Assembly: GCF_003172895.1 (NCBI RefSeq)
Contig: NZ_QGKL01000012.1
Coordinates: 124,001-188,000 of the forward strand
Direction: 5' to 3'
From: Leucothrix arctica
Lineage (GTDB): Bacteria > Pseudomonadota > Gammaproteobacteria > Thiotrichales > Thiotrichaceae
Length of the DNA: 64,000 nt
Shown: one piece after another, positions 56,402-64,000 of the stretch
Layout: every line of letters starts with the position of its first letter
Position numbering within the stretch: position 1 is the first letter of the stretch
Notes under the pieces: generated by a model
The model's input: the letters and a program-made list of their open reading frames with translations, nothing else
Database searches by the model: none
What the model was told of the DNA's origin: nothing
Program-made: the position numbers and the translations under genes

Positions 56402-57386
56402 GCTGATAGCCTCGACCCACAAACCAGAAGTAAGCGATGACTAATGCCCAAAGAAATGCGGCAACACTGTACTTAATCATGACGGGTAACGGCATGGAGG
56501 ACCAAAATGCTTCTACAAATGCAGCCATGATGAATAGGGTGGCGGCACCGTACATGATCTTGATGGCCACTTTTCCATTATCAATGAGCGCACGAATACG
56601 TGATTTTCGTCCGGGAGCAATGAGTGCTTGAGCGAGTTTAAGCCCTCCTGCGCCAGAGATAACGATGGCGGTTAACTCAAAGGCACCGTGACCCAGTACG
56701 AAACCCCAAAAGGTATCGATATAACCGAGGTGGGTTAAATGACCCGCCGCCGCACCGATAAAGATGCCGTTAAACAGTAAGAAGAACAGCGTGCCAATAC
56801 CGTACAGCATGCCGCCAGCAAACACTTGGAAGCCAATGCCGGTATTATTCCTTATATAGTGGCCAAACATTTCTATGTCTGACCCCGAGTCACGTTCTCG
56901 CCCTAACGATGAGTTTTCTGGATCGTACATTGACTCCATCATGCGTGCCTGTTCAACATCCATCACGCTGTAAACGATTTCTGGTTTCAGTTGAATCAGG
57001 ATAATCATGGCAATAAAGGGCACATAAAACAGTGCGGAAGCGATCGACATTATTTTCCATTCTCGTCTTACTAATGACGGAAATTCGGCAGCAAAAAAAC
57101 TGAGAATAGAGCGTAAGAATTGGCTGTGACTACTGTATAAAGCTTGATGTCCACGTACCACCAAATGATTAAGTCTGTTGACCAATATTGGGCTGTACAT
57201 ACGCGAGTTAGCTAACGCGTAGTGTTGACAGATTTGGCGGTAAGCCGTCGGCATATCGAGCTCAGCGGGTTTTTCTGCCTTGTTGCGCTTAAAGCGTGAT
57301 AGTGCTTGATAGTCGAGCAGCTTTTCAAAGTTGCTCCACAGTGTTTCGTGACGTTGAGTAAACTGTTGCTGACGGCTAGAGCTCAT
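56391..57386 (-). CDS. SpoIIM (stage II sporulation protein M)-like membrane protein
   Basis: 331 residues from the ATG at 57386, which overlaps the RDD stop as ATGA and has GGGGAA just upstream. A soluble N-terminal part (to about 110) leads to five or six helices with GIGTLFFLLFNGIFIGAAAG and LGHGAFELTAIVISGAGGL. In non-sporulating bacteria this protein accompanies MoxR/DUF58 operons and its role is not known. Confidence 0.92.
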   Translation of the reverse strand: MSSSRQQQFTQRHETLWSNFEKLLDYQALSRFKRNKAEKPAELDMPTAYRQICQHYALANSRMYSPILVNRLNHLVVRGHQALYSSHSQFLRSILSFFAAEFPSLVRREWKIMSIASALFYVPFIAMIILIQLKPEIVYSVMDVEQARMMESMYDPENSSLGRERDSGSDIEMFGHYIRNNTGIGFQVFAGGMLYGIGTLFFLLFNGIFIGAAAGHLTHLGYIDTFWGFVLGHGAFELTAIVISGAGGLKLAQALIAPGRKSRIRALIDNGKVAIKIMYGAATLFIMAAFVEAFWSSMPLPVMIKYSVAAFLWALVIAYFWFVGRGYQHAA

Positions 57387-58066
57387 CGTTTCCCCATAAT
57401 CCAACGACCCATTCCCGATAAGTAATCAGCAGCAGATGTTTTGTTTTCAACCAGTGAACCCGCGACTTTAGCAAGTTCTTCGGCACGCTCTTCACTCAGT
57501 GTAGCGCGGCGTTGGTAAAAGTTAATGATTGCCTGTTGCTCATCTAACTGAAGTGGGCGTGGCGGGACTTCGGCTATTATATTATCTTGCTCTGTCAGCG
57601 GTTGTATCGCTTCAACATGTAGTACCACCGTGCCTGCAACAATGTCGCCAATGCGCTGAAAGCGATTATTACTCAACATGCAGACGAGTCCAAAGCCGTA
57701 GGCAAATGGCAGAAAGTCTACAAATCGAAGTAGGTTACGAATAAGAGAGCTGGCGGGTGTAATCGGGCTCGCATTTTCCTGAGCAACAAATAAACCCATC
57801 ATAGATTTACCTGGGGTTTTTCCGTTGTGGAAAAGCTCGAAGTAAACGGGGTAAAGCCACTCAATTAAAAACACCAAAATCAGGAATATGCCATCACCTA
57901 ATTCATCAAGGTAAGCCAGTGCAATGGCCAAACCCACCATAACAGCGCCACGAATACAGGTATCAATCAACCATGCGTAGAATCTAAGCACTGGCCCTGC
58001 AGGCATAAGGCGAAGCGCCACGCCTTCAGGTGTATTGATTGAATAAAGTGTATCGATTGTCTGCAT
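57383..58066 (-). CDS. RDD-family membrane protein
   Basis: 227 residues with three helices and the RDD pattern: RFYAWLIDTCIRG, FHNGKTPGKSMMGL and LIRNLLRFVDFLP. A cytosolic tail follows. RDD proteins are proposed transporters or membrane partners; in this operon type its position first is typical. Coupled to the SpoIIM gene. Confidence 0.93.
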   Translation of the reverse strand: MQTIDTLYSINTPEGVALRLMPAGPVLRFYAWLIDTCIRGAVMVGLAIALAYLDELGDGIFLILVFLIEWLYPVYFELFHNGKTPGKSMMGLFVAQENASPITPASSLIRNLLRFVDFLPFAYGFGLVCMLSNNRFQRIGDIVAGTVVLHVEAIQPLTEQDNIIAEVPPRPLQLDEQQAIINFYQRRATLSEERAEELAKVAGSLVENKTSAADYLSGMGRWIMGKR

Positions 58067-58084
58067 TTAAATGACGTTACCTGT

Positions 58085-58576
58085 TTACCATTTGAATTTA
58101 TAACCAAACTCGGCTGCCACCAGCCCGTTGGTAATATCACCAATCTTTGGTGTGGCCATTATATTAGCAAATAATCCCGTCTTTTTCCCCACTCTAAGTT
58201 TAAGCGGTGGTGTACACAACCAGCGTCTACGTTTGTGACTGTGATCGTAGCCTTTCAATGCACAATTAGCCCCAATCATTGGCCTTAACATACCCCAATA
58301 AACCCAGTTTTCATGGGAAATATTACTCGTTAGCATATAGCTTCTGACGGAGTAAGAGTCGACGAAAGTCGAAACGCCATTTTCATAAAGCCAGTTGTTA
58401 CGTTCGAAATCTTGGGAGTAGCCGAAATACTCCATATTACCTTCGTTTGTATCTTTATGGTCACTGTCTAAGTGTTTGCTTACACCGGCGGCATAGATGC
58501 TGCTGGAACGTGAATTTGTACATGCAGTTGAGAAAGATCCCAGTAGCAGAACGATAGCGAGTATTTTCAGGTTCAT
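58085..58576 (-). CDS. Small lipoprotein, possibly beta-barrel, unknown function
   Basis: 163 residues with a lipobox ending in Cys19 (SFSTAC). The rest is aromatic-rich with alternating strands and ends in GYKFKW, similar to outer-membrane barrel ends; two further cysteines (in GANCALKG and RWLCTPP) may pair. I do not recognise a family. It lies between the RDD operon and recG, 18 bases from the RDD gene, and may start that transcript. Confidence 0.7.
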   Translation of the reverse strand: MNLKILAIVLLLGSFSTACTNSRSSSIYAAGVSKHLDSDHKDTNEGNMEYFGYSQDFERNNWLYENGVSTFVDSYSVRSYMLTSNISHENWVYWGMLRPMIGANCALKGYDHSHKRRRWLCTPPLKLRVGKKTGLFANIMATPKIGDITNGLVAAEFGYKFKW

Positions 58577-58597
58577 CCGTTAATCCTGTTTTTTATC

Positions 58598-58640
58598 GCT
58601 TCTTATGACGCCTAAGCGTGTTTATAAGAGGCTTTGTTTT
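58598..58640 (+). other. Long hairpin between recG and the lipoprotein gene
   Basis: A stem GCTTCTTAT (58598-58606) with ATAAGAGGC (58624-58632) has one mismatch and encloses a smaller ACGC/GCGT stem. A TTTGTTTT tract follows on the + strand, but no + strand gene precedes it; on the leftward strand, where recG ends, there is no T tract. Confidence 0.4.
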
Positions 58641-58647
58641 GATACCG

Positions 58648-60723
58648 TCATGCCTGAATAAATACAGCAGCTTGACGGATCCAACGTTTAATTAGAGGTT
58701 GGATTGTTTCAGGATATTCCGTTAATAACAAGTCAGCAGTTTCTTGAACATCGTGAAGCATTGCCTCATCGCGCGAAAGGTCAGCGATTTGAAACTGTAA
58801 CTCTCCCGTTTGACGTGTCCCAAACACCTCACCCGGACCTCGGATCTCTAGGTCTATTTTTGCGATTTCAAAACCATCGTTACTATTCCTCAATGCGTCG
58901 AGACGTTTACGTGCAGTTTTGGATAATGGGCTTTGATACATCAAAACACAGCTACTTGCCGCAGCACCTCGACCGACTCGACCACGAAGCTGGTGTAGCT
59001 GTGCCAAGCCTAAGCGCTCTGCATTTTCAATAATCATTAAACTAGCATTAGGGACATCAACACCTACTTCTATTACCGTCGTTGCCACAAGCAGCGATAA
59101 TTCAGCGGATTTAAATTGGCGCATGACTTCCTGCTTATCTGCACCTGACATGCGGCCATGGACTAGGCCTATCGCTATGTTAGGTAGTTGCTCTTGGAGC
59201 ATTTCCAGTGTTTGCTCGGCATTTTCACATTGTAGTGTTTCTGACTCTTCTATTAAGGTACAGACCCAGTACACTTGTGCACCGCTGGCGCATACTCCAT
59301 GAATCCGTTGTACGATCTCATCTCGGCGTTCGTTGGCAATAACGACGGTCTTAATAGGTGTTCGGCCGGGTGGCAACTCATCAATAACGGAGTAGTCCAT
59401 ATCTGCATAAGCCGTCATCGCTAACGTACGAGGAATAGGCGTTGCCGTCATAATGAGTTGGTGTGGATAGCCGAGTTTGCCCGCACCTTTATCTCGTAAT
59501 GCCAAGCGCTGACCCACACCAAAGCGATGTTGCTCATCGATAATGATTAAACCTAACTTGGCAAATACCACATCGTTTTGAAATAGGGCGTGTGTACCCA
59601 CAACCAAGTTACTCATACCTAAAGCGGCACGTTCGTTTTGGTCTCGTCGCTCGGCGGCTTTTTGTTTACCGGTCAGGCTCCCGACCGTCAAACCAAGCGG
59701 CTTAAACCATTCTTGAAAGCACTTTAGGTGTTGCTCGGCCAATATCTCGGTCGGTGCCATTAGGGCAACTTGGTAGCCGGCTTCTATAGCATGTAAGGCT
59801 GCAGCGGCAGCGACTAAGGTTTTACCTGACCCCACATCACCTTGAACGAGTCGTGACATAGGTGAAGCTAAGCGTAAGTCTTTTTGTATTTCTTCAATAA
59901 CCCGTTGTTGTGCACCCGTGAGCGAGAAGGGTAATGACGCTTTTAGTGCTGAAATATGTTTATCTTTTGATGGCATAGCAATGCCCGTCAATTTCAAACT
60001 CTGTAGGCGGAATTGTCGCAAGCTCAGCTGATGAGCGAGTAGTTCTTCAAAGGCTAATCGTTTAATGGCTGGGTGAAAAGCATTAAGCAGTGCCTGACTA
60101 CTTTCAGCATCGGGCGTGTGTATGCTGCGAATGGCATCAGCCAAAGGTGGCATTTTTTTGCGCTGTCGTATTGCTAAAGGGAGGTAGTCTGTTATCTCTA
60201 CTAAAATCTTTAGCGCTTCACCCATGAGTCGGCGAATAGTACGCTGTTGCAAGCCTTTAGTTGCGGGGTAGATAGCGGATAACGTGTCGTCTAGCTTTAA
60301 CGGCGCGTAGTCATTAATAATCGTATATTCAGGGTGAATCATTTCGATTTGATGAAGTGACTGACGAATCTCACCGAAGCACCGTACTCGAGTGCCAACA
60401 CTGAGTGCGCTTTTCTGGCCACCACCAAAGAAAAAGAAACGTAGCACTAGGCTGCCTGTTTCATCGCTAATGCGTGAAATCATCATGCGCCGACCACGAA
60501 AGACGACTTCAGTGTGCTCAACAGTGCCTTCGACTAAGACATTTTGACCGCCACGTAAGCTACCAATCTCATGAATTTTGGTACGATCTTGGTATTGGCT
60601 AGGCAGGTGAAACAACAGGTCTTGGAGGCAATGAATATCCAGCTTCTGTAAGTTTTCTGCCATTTTTGGACCCACACCTTTTAGTGTGGTGACTGCTTCC
60701 ATAAGTGGGTTATGAGTTTGCAC
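58648..60723 (-). CDS. recG: ATP-dependent DNA helicase RecG
   Basis: 691 residues. The wedge/OB domain (1-160) starts with LKGVGPKMAENL, and the helicase motifs are GDVGSGKT (I), DEQHRFG (II), TATPIPRT (III), then QLHQLRGRVGRGAAAS (VI). It remodels stalled replication forks and Holliday junctions. The length is the same as E. coli RecG (693). It is a single gene divergent from the GcvR-like gene. Confidence 0.98.
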   Translation of the reverse strand: MQTHNPLMEAVTTLKGVGPKMAENLQKLDIHCLQDLLFHLPSQYQDRTKIHEIGSLRGGQNVLVEGTVEHTEVVFRGRRMMISRISDETGSLVLRFFFFGGGQKSALSVGTRVRCFGEIRQSLHQIEMIHPEYTIINDYAPLKLDDTLSAIYPATKGLQQRTIRRLMGEALKILVEITDYLPLAIRQRKKMPPLADAIRSIHTPDAESSQALLNAFHPAIKRLAFEELLAHQLSLRQFRLQSLKLTGIAMPSKDKHISALKASLPFSLTGAQQRVIEEIQKDLRLASPMSRLVQGDVGSGKTLVAAAAALHAIEAGYQVALMAPTEILAEQHLKCFQEWFKPLGLTVGSLTGKQKAAERRDQNERAALGMSNLVVGTHALFQNDVVFAKLGLIIIDEQHRFGVGQRLALRDKGAGKLGYPHQLIMTATPIPRTLAMTAYADMDYSVIDELPPGRTPIKTVVIANERRDEIVQRIHGVCASGAQVYWVCTLIEESETLQCENAEQTLEMLQEQLPNIAIGLVHGRMSGADKQEVMRQFKSAELSLLVATTVIEVGVDVPNASLMIIENAERLGLAQLHQLRGRVGRGAAASSCVLMYQSPLSKTARKRLDALRNSNDGFEIAKIDLEIRGPGEVFGTRQTGELQFQIADLSRDEAMLHDVQETADLLLTEYPETIQPLIKRWIRQAAVFIQA

Positions 60724-60794
60724 AAGTATCCATTGTTCGCTTTTAGTATGATCTTTAGTATAGACGAGTCGTCGGAGGTACGCTATTTACGCTA

Positions 60795-60822
60795 TTGCTA
60801 AATCACCTCTCTAGGGTAGAAT
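60795..60822 (+). promoter_or_regulatory. Candidate promoter of the GcvR-like gene
   Basis: TTGCTA (60795-60800) and TAGAAT (60817-60822) with a 16-base spacer, about 45 bases before the start codon, between divergent recG and this gene. Confidence 0.4.
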
Positions 60823-60867
60823 CAAATTTAAAATCAATCACATTGCCGTGTCTGAGGAGTCATTTCT

Positions 60868-61392
60868 ATGGAAAATAACTATCGAGTCGTTGTCATTGGA
60901 AGCGATCGTGCAATTTCAATGATAAGACGTCTATCTTCAGACCTTGCACAAGACGGTTGTGATCTTGTGGCGATGTCTTCTTTCAGTCTAGGTGATAACT
61001 TTGTCGTGATGATGATCGTTAACACCGACGCAGAGATTCATGAATTGCGTGGTTTGTTAGAGCCAACAACAGAAAAACACCAGCTACGTTTGATCATTGA
61101 TAGCGTTAAAGAGTTTGATCCAACTCACCACTGCCCAGAAGTTTCTGTGCGGCTACAGGGTCGAGACCGTGTCGGTGTATTCTCTTACTGCATGACGATT
61201 TTAAATGATGCAGGTCTGGAAATTATGAGTATGAACTCAGATTTGCTAGGTAAGCCTGAAGTTGGTCAAAGCAGTGACTTCCTAAACCTTATCAAAGGCC
61301 GTGCGACCTTAGGCTTGGAAGAATTAAACCGAGCAGCAGAAAACTTACGTAGAAACAAAATCGACATCACTATTACCGATACCAGCAAATAG
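60868..61392 (+). CDS. GcvR-like double-ACT-domain regulator
   Basis: 174 residues forming two ACT domains (about 5-75 and 90-170), the second starting SVRLQGRDRVGVFSYCMTIL. E. coli GcvR represses the glycine cleavage genes by binding GcvA in response to glycine. No gcv genes are visible here, so the exact target is uncertain. GAGGAG precedes the ATG. The gene converges on the DUF3365 gene with 9 bases between. Confidence 0.85.
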   Translation: MENNYRVVVIGSDRAISMIRRLSSDLAQDGCDLVAMSSFSLGDNFVVMMIVNTDAEIHELRGLLEPTTEKHQLRLIIDSVKEFDPTHHCPEVSVRLQGRDRVGVFSYCMTILNDAGLEIMSMNSDLLGKPEVGQSSDFLNLIKGRATLGLEELNRAAENLRRNKIDITITDTSK

Positions 61393-61401
61393 TCAGTAAC
61401 T

Positions 61402-63489
61402 TTATACGATCACTTGGTTAGGGCGCTCGATATAGTAACCCTGAGCGTAGTCTACTTTCATTTCATGTAGCAGCTCTAAAATTTCTTCAGACTCAACGTA
61501 CTCGGCGATGGTTTGTATTTTCATGGTATGAGCCATCTGATTAATCGCTTCTACTAGCGTTCGGTCAATAGGGTCTTGTACGATATCCTTTATAAAGCTC
61601 CCATCTATCTTTAGGTAGTCCACAGGAAATTGCTTTAAGTACGTTAACGAACTTAAGCCCGTACCAAAGTCATCTAAGGCAAACTTAATCCCAAGCTTTT
61701 TCATTTCAGCCATGAAGTGACGAACAAAAATAGGATTTGATATGGCTGTTGATTCGGTTAACTCAAAGCAGAGTTGATTGGTATCAACATCGTGATGTTT
61801 GATTAGCGCAAGTACTTCTGTCAAAAAGCTTTCGTTACTAAACGATTGCCCAGAAATATTGACAGATATAAAGCCATCATCACCAAGATCGCTAAAGGCT
61901 CTTTTATGTAACGCAGATAGCGATAAGTCGAGAATAGCTAAGTCTAGCTTTGACATTAAGTCGTAACGTTCTGCCGCGGGTAGGAACTCACCGGGGGACA
62001 CTATACGGCCGTCTTCGTCTAATAGCCGAACTAATACCTCTCTGTGTATGTGTGTTTCTTTTGTATTTAAAGCGGTTATTTTTTGGCTATAAATTAAGAT
62101 TCTATCTTCTTTTAATGCCTTTAGTATTCGAGAGACCCATGTCATTTCTCCTTTTCTAAGCACCATTTCTTCATCGGCTTCTAAATAGAGATGCACACGG
62201 TTTCGACCTGCTTCTTTTGCCGCATAGCAAGATAAGTCAGCTTGTCTTAGAGCGTCATCGACACTTTTAGAATCTTTATTTATTGCAACGACACCAATAC
62301 TGACGCCTACGTTGAAGGTGCGCCCTTTACAGGTATACAGATAGTTTTTTATATTAGCGCAGAGAGTTTTTGCAATTTCTTCAGCCTGTTGAATTGAAAC
62401 GTTTTCTAGTAAGACGCCAAATTCATCCCCACCTAAACGGGCTAGCATATGAGAGGCTTCAATATCGAGCTGTAGCTCTTTGGTGATTTGGCAGAGAAGT
62501 ACATCGCCAGAGGCATGACCACAGGTATCGTTTACGACTTTAAACTGATCAAGGTCCATATAAAACATGGCGTGTGTTTTATTTTCTTTATGCGCACTTT
62601 GAAGTAGATCTTCAGCTTTTTTATTAAAGCTAAGCCTATTAGGCAGTTTAGTTAGATCATCATGGCGAGCTTGCCAGTAGAGCTCTTTGGTCACACGTCT
62701 AGCTTTAGTGAAGTCACCCAAAAGGAATAGTGCAAGCAGTGCGAGTCCACCCGTCAATATCACTAGTATCCATAGCATGGTTTGCGTACTTTCCTTTGAG
62801 GCCAAGGTTTGCATGGACTGAATAGGGATTTGAACAAAAGTAGCGCCCATTAGTTGGTGTAACTTCCACTCTTTTTGTGGCGCAACACCTTGCTCAGAGC
62901 GTCGTTCGACCATTGCTGGATATTGTTCGTAGTTGTTATGGCAGGTGATGCATGACTTTTTCGATGCAGGATCGGCACTTAGAAATAATAATGTTTTTTC
63001 GCCATTAAATTCTCTGATGGAATAAAAGGGCGTCCACTGAATGGCTTGTGTGGGTTCAAGTTGGTCTTGTTGCTCTAAATGTTTCCATGCCTCGATAAGA
63101 AAGTCATTATTTAGGTTTTGATCTTCGGCTAAGTTCCATTTACTGACAAGTCTGTATTTGTATAAACCATCTGATGTGCCTGATGATCTTAATGCCAAGC
63201 TCTTCATAAACTGAGCAGGTATAGGCAGCGCACCTTTCTTTTTATGAAAATTTACGTCGGCAAATCCTATCTTATCTTTTTCTATCTTGCCTAAAATATT
63301 ATTTGAATAGATGGAATGAGCAGCTGCAGCTTGGCGTGTGACAATTTCAGCGACTCTGACCGCTTGGCTTTCTATTAAGCGCTGTTGAGAGTCCTGAACA
63401 ATGATATAGCCTGCAACACCAACGAGCGTTAGTAATGCACCAAGCAATAAAATGAGCCTGCTTCGGATATTGAGTGTCAAATTCGGCAC
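61402..63489 (-). CDS. Heme-binding (DUF3365) GGDEF-EAL protein
   Basis: 695 residues from a GTG at 63489. A signal-anchor helix (10-30) leads to a periplasmic DUF3365/Tll0287-like domain with a c-type heme motif CITCH (Cys180, Cys183, His184), a second helix (239-258), then GGDEF (353-357, LGGDEF) and EAL domains. The EAL signature is EVL, but DDFGTG and KIDGSFI remain. There is no clear RxxD inhibitory site. The heme domain may sense redox state or gas and control c-di-GMP. The ribosome binding site lies in a hairpin. Confidence 0.93.
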   Translation of the reverse strand: MPNLTLNIRSRLILLLGALLTLVGVAGYIIVQDSQQRLIESQAVRVAEIVTRQAAAAHSIYSNNILGKIEKDKIGFADVNFHKKKGALPIPAQFMKSLALRSSGTSDGLYKYRLVSKWNLAEDQNLNNDFLIEAWKHLEQQDQLEPTQAIQWTPFYSIREFNGEKTLLFLSADPASKKSCITCHNNYEQYPAMVERRSEQGVAPQKEWKLHQLMGATFVQIPIQSMQTLASKESTQTMLWILVILTGGLALLALFLLGDFTKARRVTKELYWQARHDDLTKLPNRLSFNKKAEDLLQSAHKENKTHAMFYMDLDQFKVVNDTCGHASGDVLLCQITKELQLDIEASHMLARLGGDEFGVLLENVSIQQAEEIAKTLCANIKNYLYTCKGRTFNVGVSIGVVAINKDSKSVDDALRQADLSCYAAKEAGRNRVHLYLEADEEMVLRKGEMTWVSRILKALKEDRILIYSQKITALNTKETHIHREVLVRLLDEDGRIVSPGEFLPAAERYDLMSKLDLAILDLSLSALHKRAFSDLGDDGFISVNISGQSFSNESFLTEVLALIKHHDVDTNQLCFELTESTAISNPIFVRHFMAEMKKLGIKFALDDFGTGLSSLTYLKQFPVDYLKIDGSFIKDIVQDPIDRTLVEAINQMAHTMKIQTIAEYVESEEILELLHEMKVDYAQGYYIERPNQVIV

Positions 63490-63495
63490 ATTCAG

Positions 63496-63518
63496 CCTAC
63501 TCCGTCTTCCGAAGTAGG
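63496..63518 (-). promoter_or_regulatory. Hairpin covering the ribosome binding site of the DUF3365 gene
   Basis: On the leftward strand CCTACTTCG pairs with CGGAGTAGG (nine pairs, one G-U) around a GAAGA loop. The GGAG of this stem is the only good ribosome binding site for the GTG start six bases later, so folding could limit translation. Confidence 0.55.
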
Positions 63519-63635
63519 TTAGCTTTAAATTTCATAGGTTGTTCATTACCGTGTAACAGGCTTATTGGTTATGTTCTAACAGGATGTACCAGTGGAGCCA
63601 AAGAGTGAGTCCAAAAGATTTTAGATAAGTTTAAG

Positions 63636-64000
63636 CTAAACCGCAACTTTGCCCGCCAATAACGGGTGGAACTGGTAATCAACCAATTCAAAATCTTCAA
63701 ATTTAAAGTCGAATAGGTCCTTAACGTCAGGATTGATTTTCATGGTCGGTAGTGGGTGAGGCTCACGACTGAGTTGAATATCCGTCTGTTCCATGTGATT
63801 ACTATAAAGATGTGCGTCACCCAGCGTATGAATGAAATCACCCGCTTCAAGTCCACAGACCTGAGCCATCATCATCGTCAGCAGTGCATATGATGCAATA
63901 TTAAACGGTACACCCAAAAAGATATCCGCACTGCGTTGGTACAACTGACAAGACAGTTTTCCATCAGCTACATAGAACTGAAAGAGCGCGTGGCAAGGCG
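63636..64000 (-). CDS. thyA: Thymidylate synthase, partial (N-terminus beyond window end)
   Basis: The reverse strand to the window end encodes the C-terminal part of ThyA: the catalytic [10 protein letters not shown], then [20 protein letters not shown] and [20 protein letters not shown], ending in [10 protein letters not shown]. It methylates dUMP to dTMP using methylene-tetrahydrofolate. The N-terminal half is outside the window. It lies 146 bases upstream of the DUF3365 gene in the same direction. Confidence 0.97.
   Translation of the reverse strand, partial: PCHALFQFYVADGKLSCQLYQRSADIFLGVPFNIASYALLTMMMAQVCGLEAGDFIHTLGDAHLYSNHMEQTDIQLSREPHPLPTMKINPDVKDLFDFKFEDFELVDYQFHPLLAGKVAV

Noticed and set aside
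1-64000. tRNA genes, CRISPR arrays, insertion sequences or prophage genes
   Set aside because: No cloverleaf-like segment, regular short spaced repeats, transposase or phage gene was seen.

Overview
The window looks like a chromosomal segment of a free-living, probably marine, gammaproteobacterium. The evidence is the gammaproteobacterial housekeeping set (ppc, rsuA, recG, thyA, a GcvR-like ACT protein, a 93-residue PpiC, tpx), many envelope proteins, moderate GC judged by eye, and no trace of plasmid, phage or insertion-sequence genes. I would guess a Thiotrichales-like lineage, but that is only a guess. No rRNA, tRNA or CRISPR array was recognised.

Bases 1-11100 form the most distinctive region: two divergent operons that look like a dedicated polysaccharide (glucan-like) synthesis and export locus. 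The leftward operon encodes a response-regulator/PP2C phosphatase, a STAS protein, an RsbW-like ATPase, a cellulose-synthase-like GT2 glycosyltransferase and a DUF3131 protein cut by the window edge. The rightward operon encodes a small membrane-anchored coiled-coil protein, a second DUF3131 protein, a 1039-residue exported protein (DUF3131-like N-terminus, eight tandem 16-residue repeats, and a C-terminal beta-rich region with a 99-residue duplication that looks like an outer-membrane barrel), and an OpgC-like acyltransferase. A plausible reading is: inner-membrane polymerase, periplasmic processing or scaffold proteins, outer-membrane exit, chemical decoration, and partner-switch control.

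Bases 11200-20800 hold DUF1244, ppc, a B12-type radical SAM protein, a two-copy SGNH-hydrolase-like lipoprotein whose catalytic blocks appear circularly permuted, a C39-like exported peptidase, ppiC, tpx and a YdcF/ElyC-like protein. Bases 20800-30800 hold membrane-stress genes (BON-MscS channel, a 59-residue PLDc_N membrane protein, a coiled-coil protein, DUF2254, a CPA-type antiporter with an NAD-binding domain), a SigK/RskA/fasciclin module and a GGDEF-EAL protein.

Bases 31200-47500 hold a PP2C-kinase fusion beside a formate/nitrite transporter, two ABC exporters flanking rsuA, a fatty-acid hydroxylase, a small conserved protein, a PPOX flavoprotein, two HAD hydrolases, an RND efflux pair and a LysE exporter. 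Bases 47500-58600 hold a DUF3465 protein with two overlapping membrane GTPases, then a compact MoxR/DUF58/DUF4350/DUF4129/SpoIIM/RDD operon. Bases 58600-64000 hold recG, a GcvR-like protein, a heme-binding (DUF3365) GGDEF-EAL protein and the 3' part of thyA.

All family names come from recognising motifs by eye. No database search was run.
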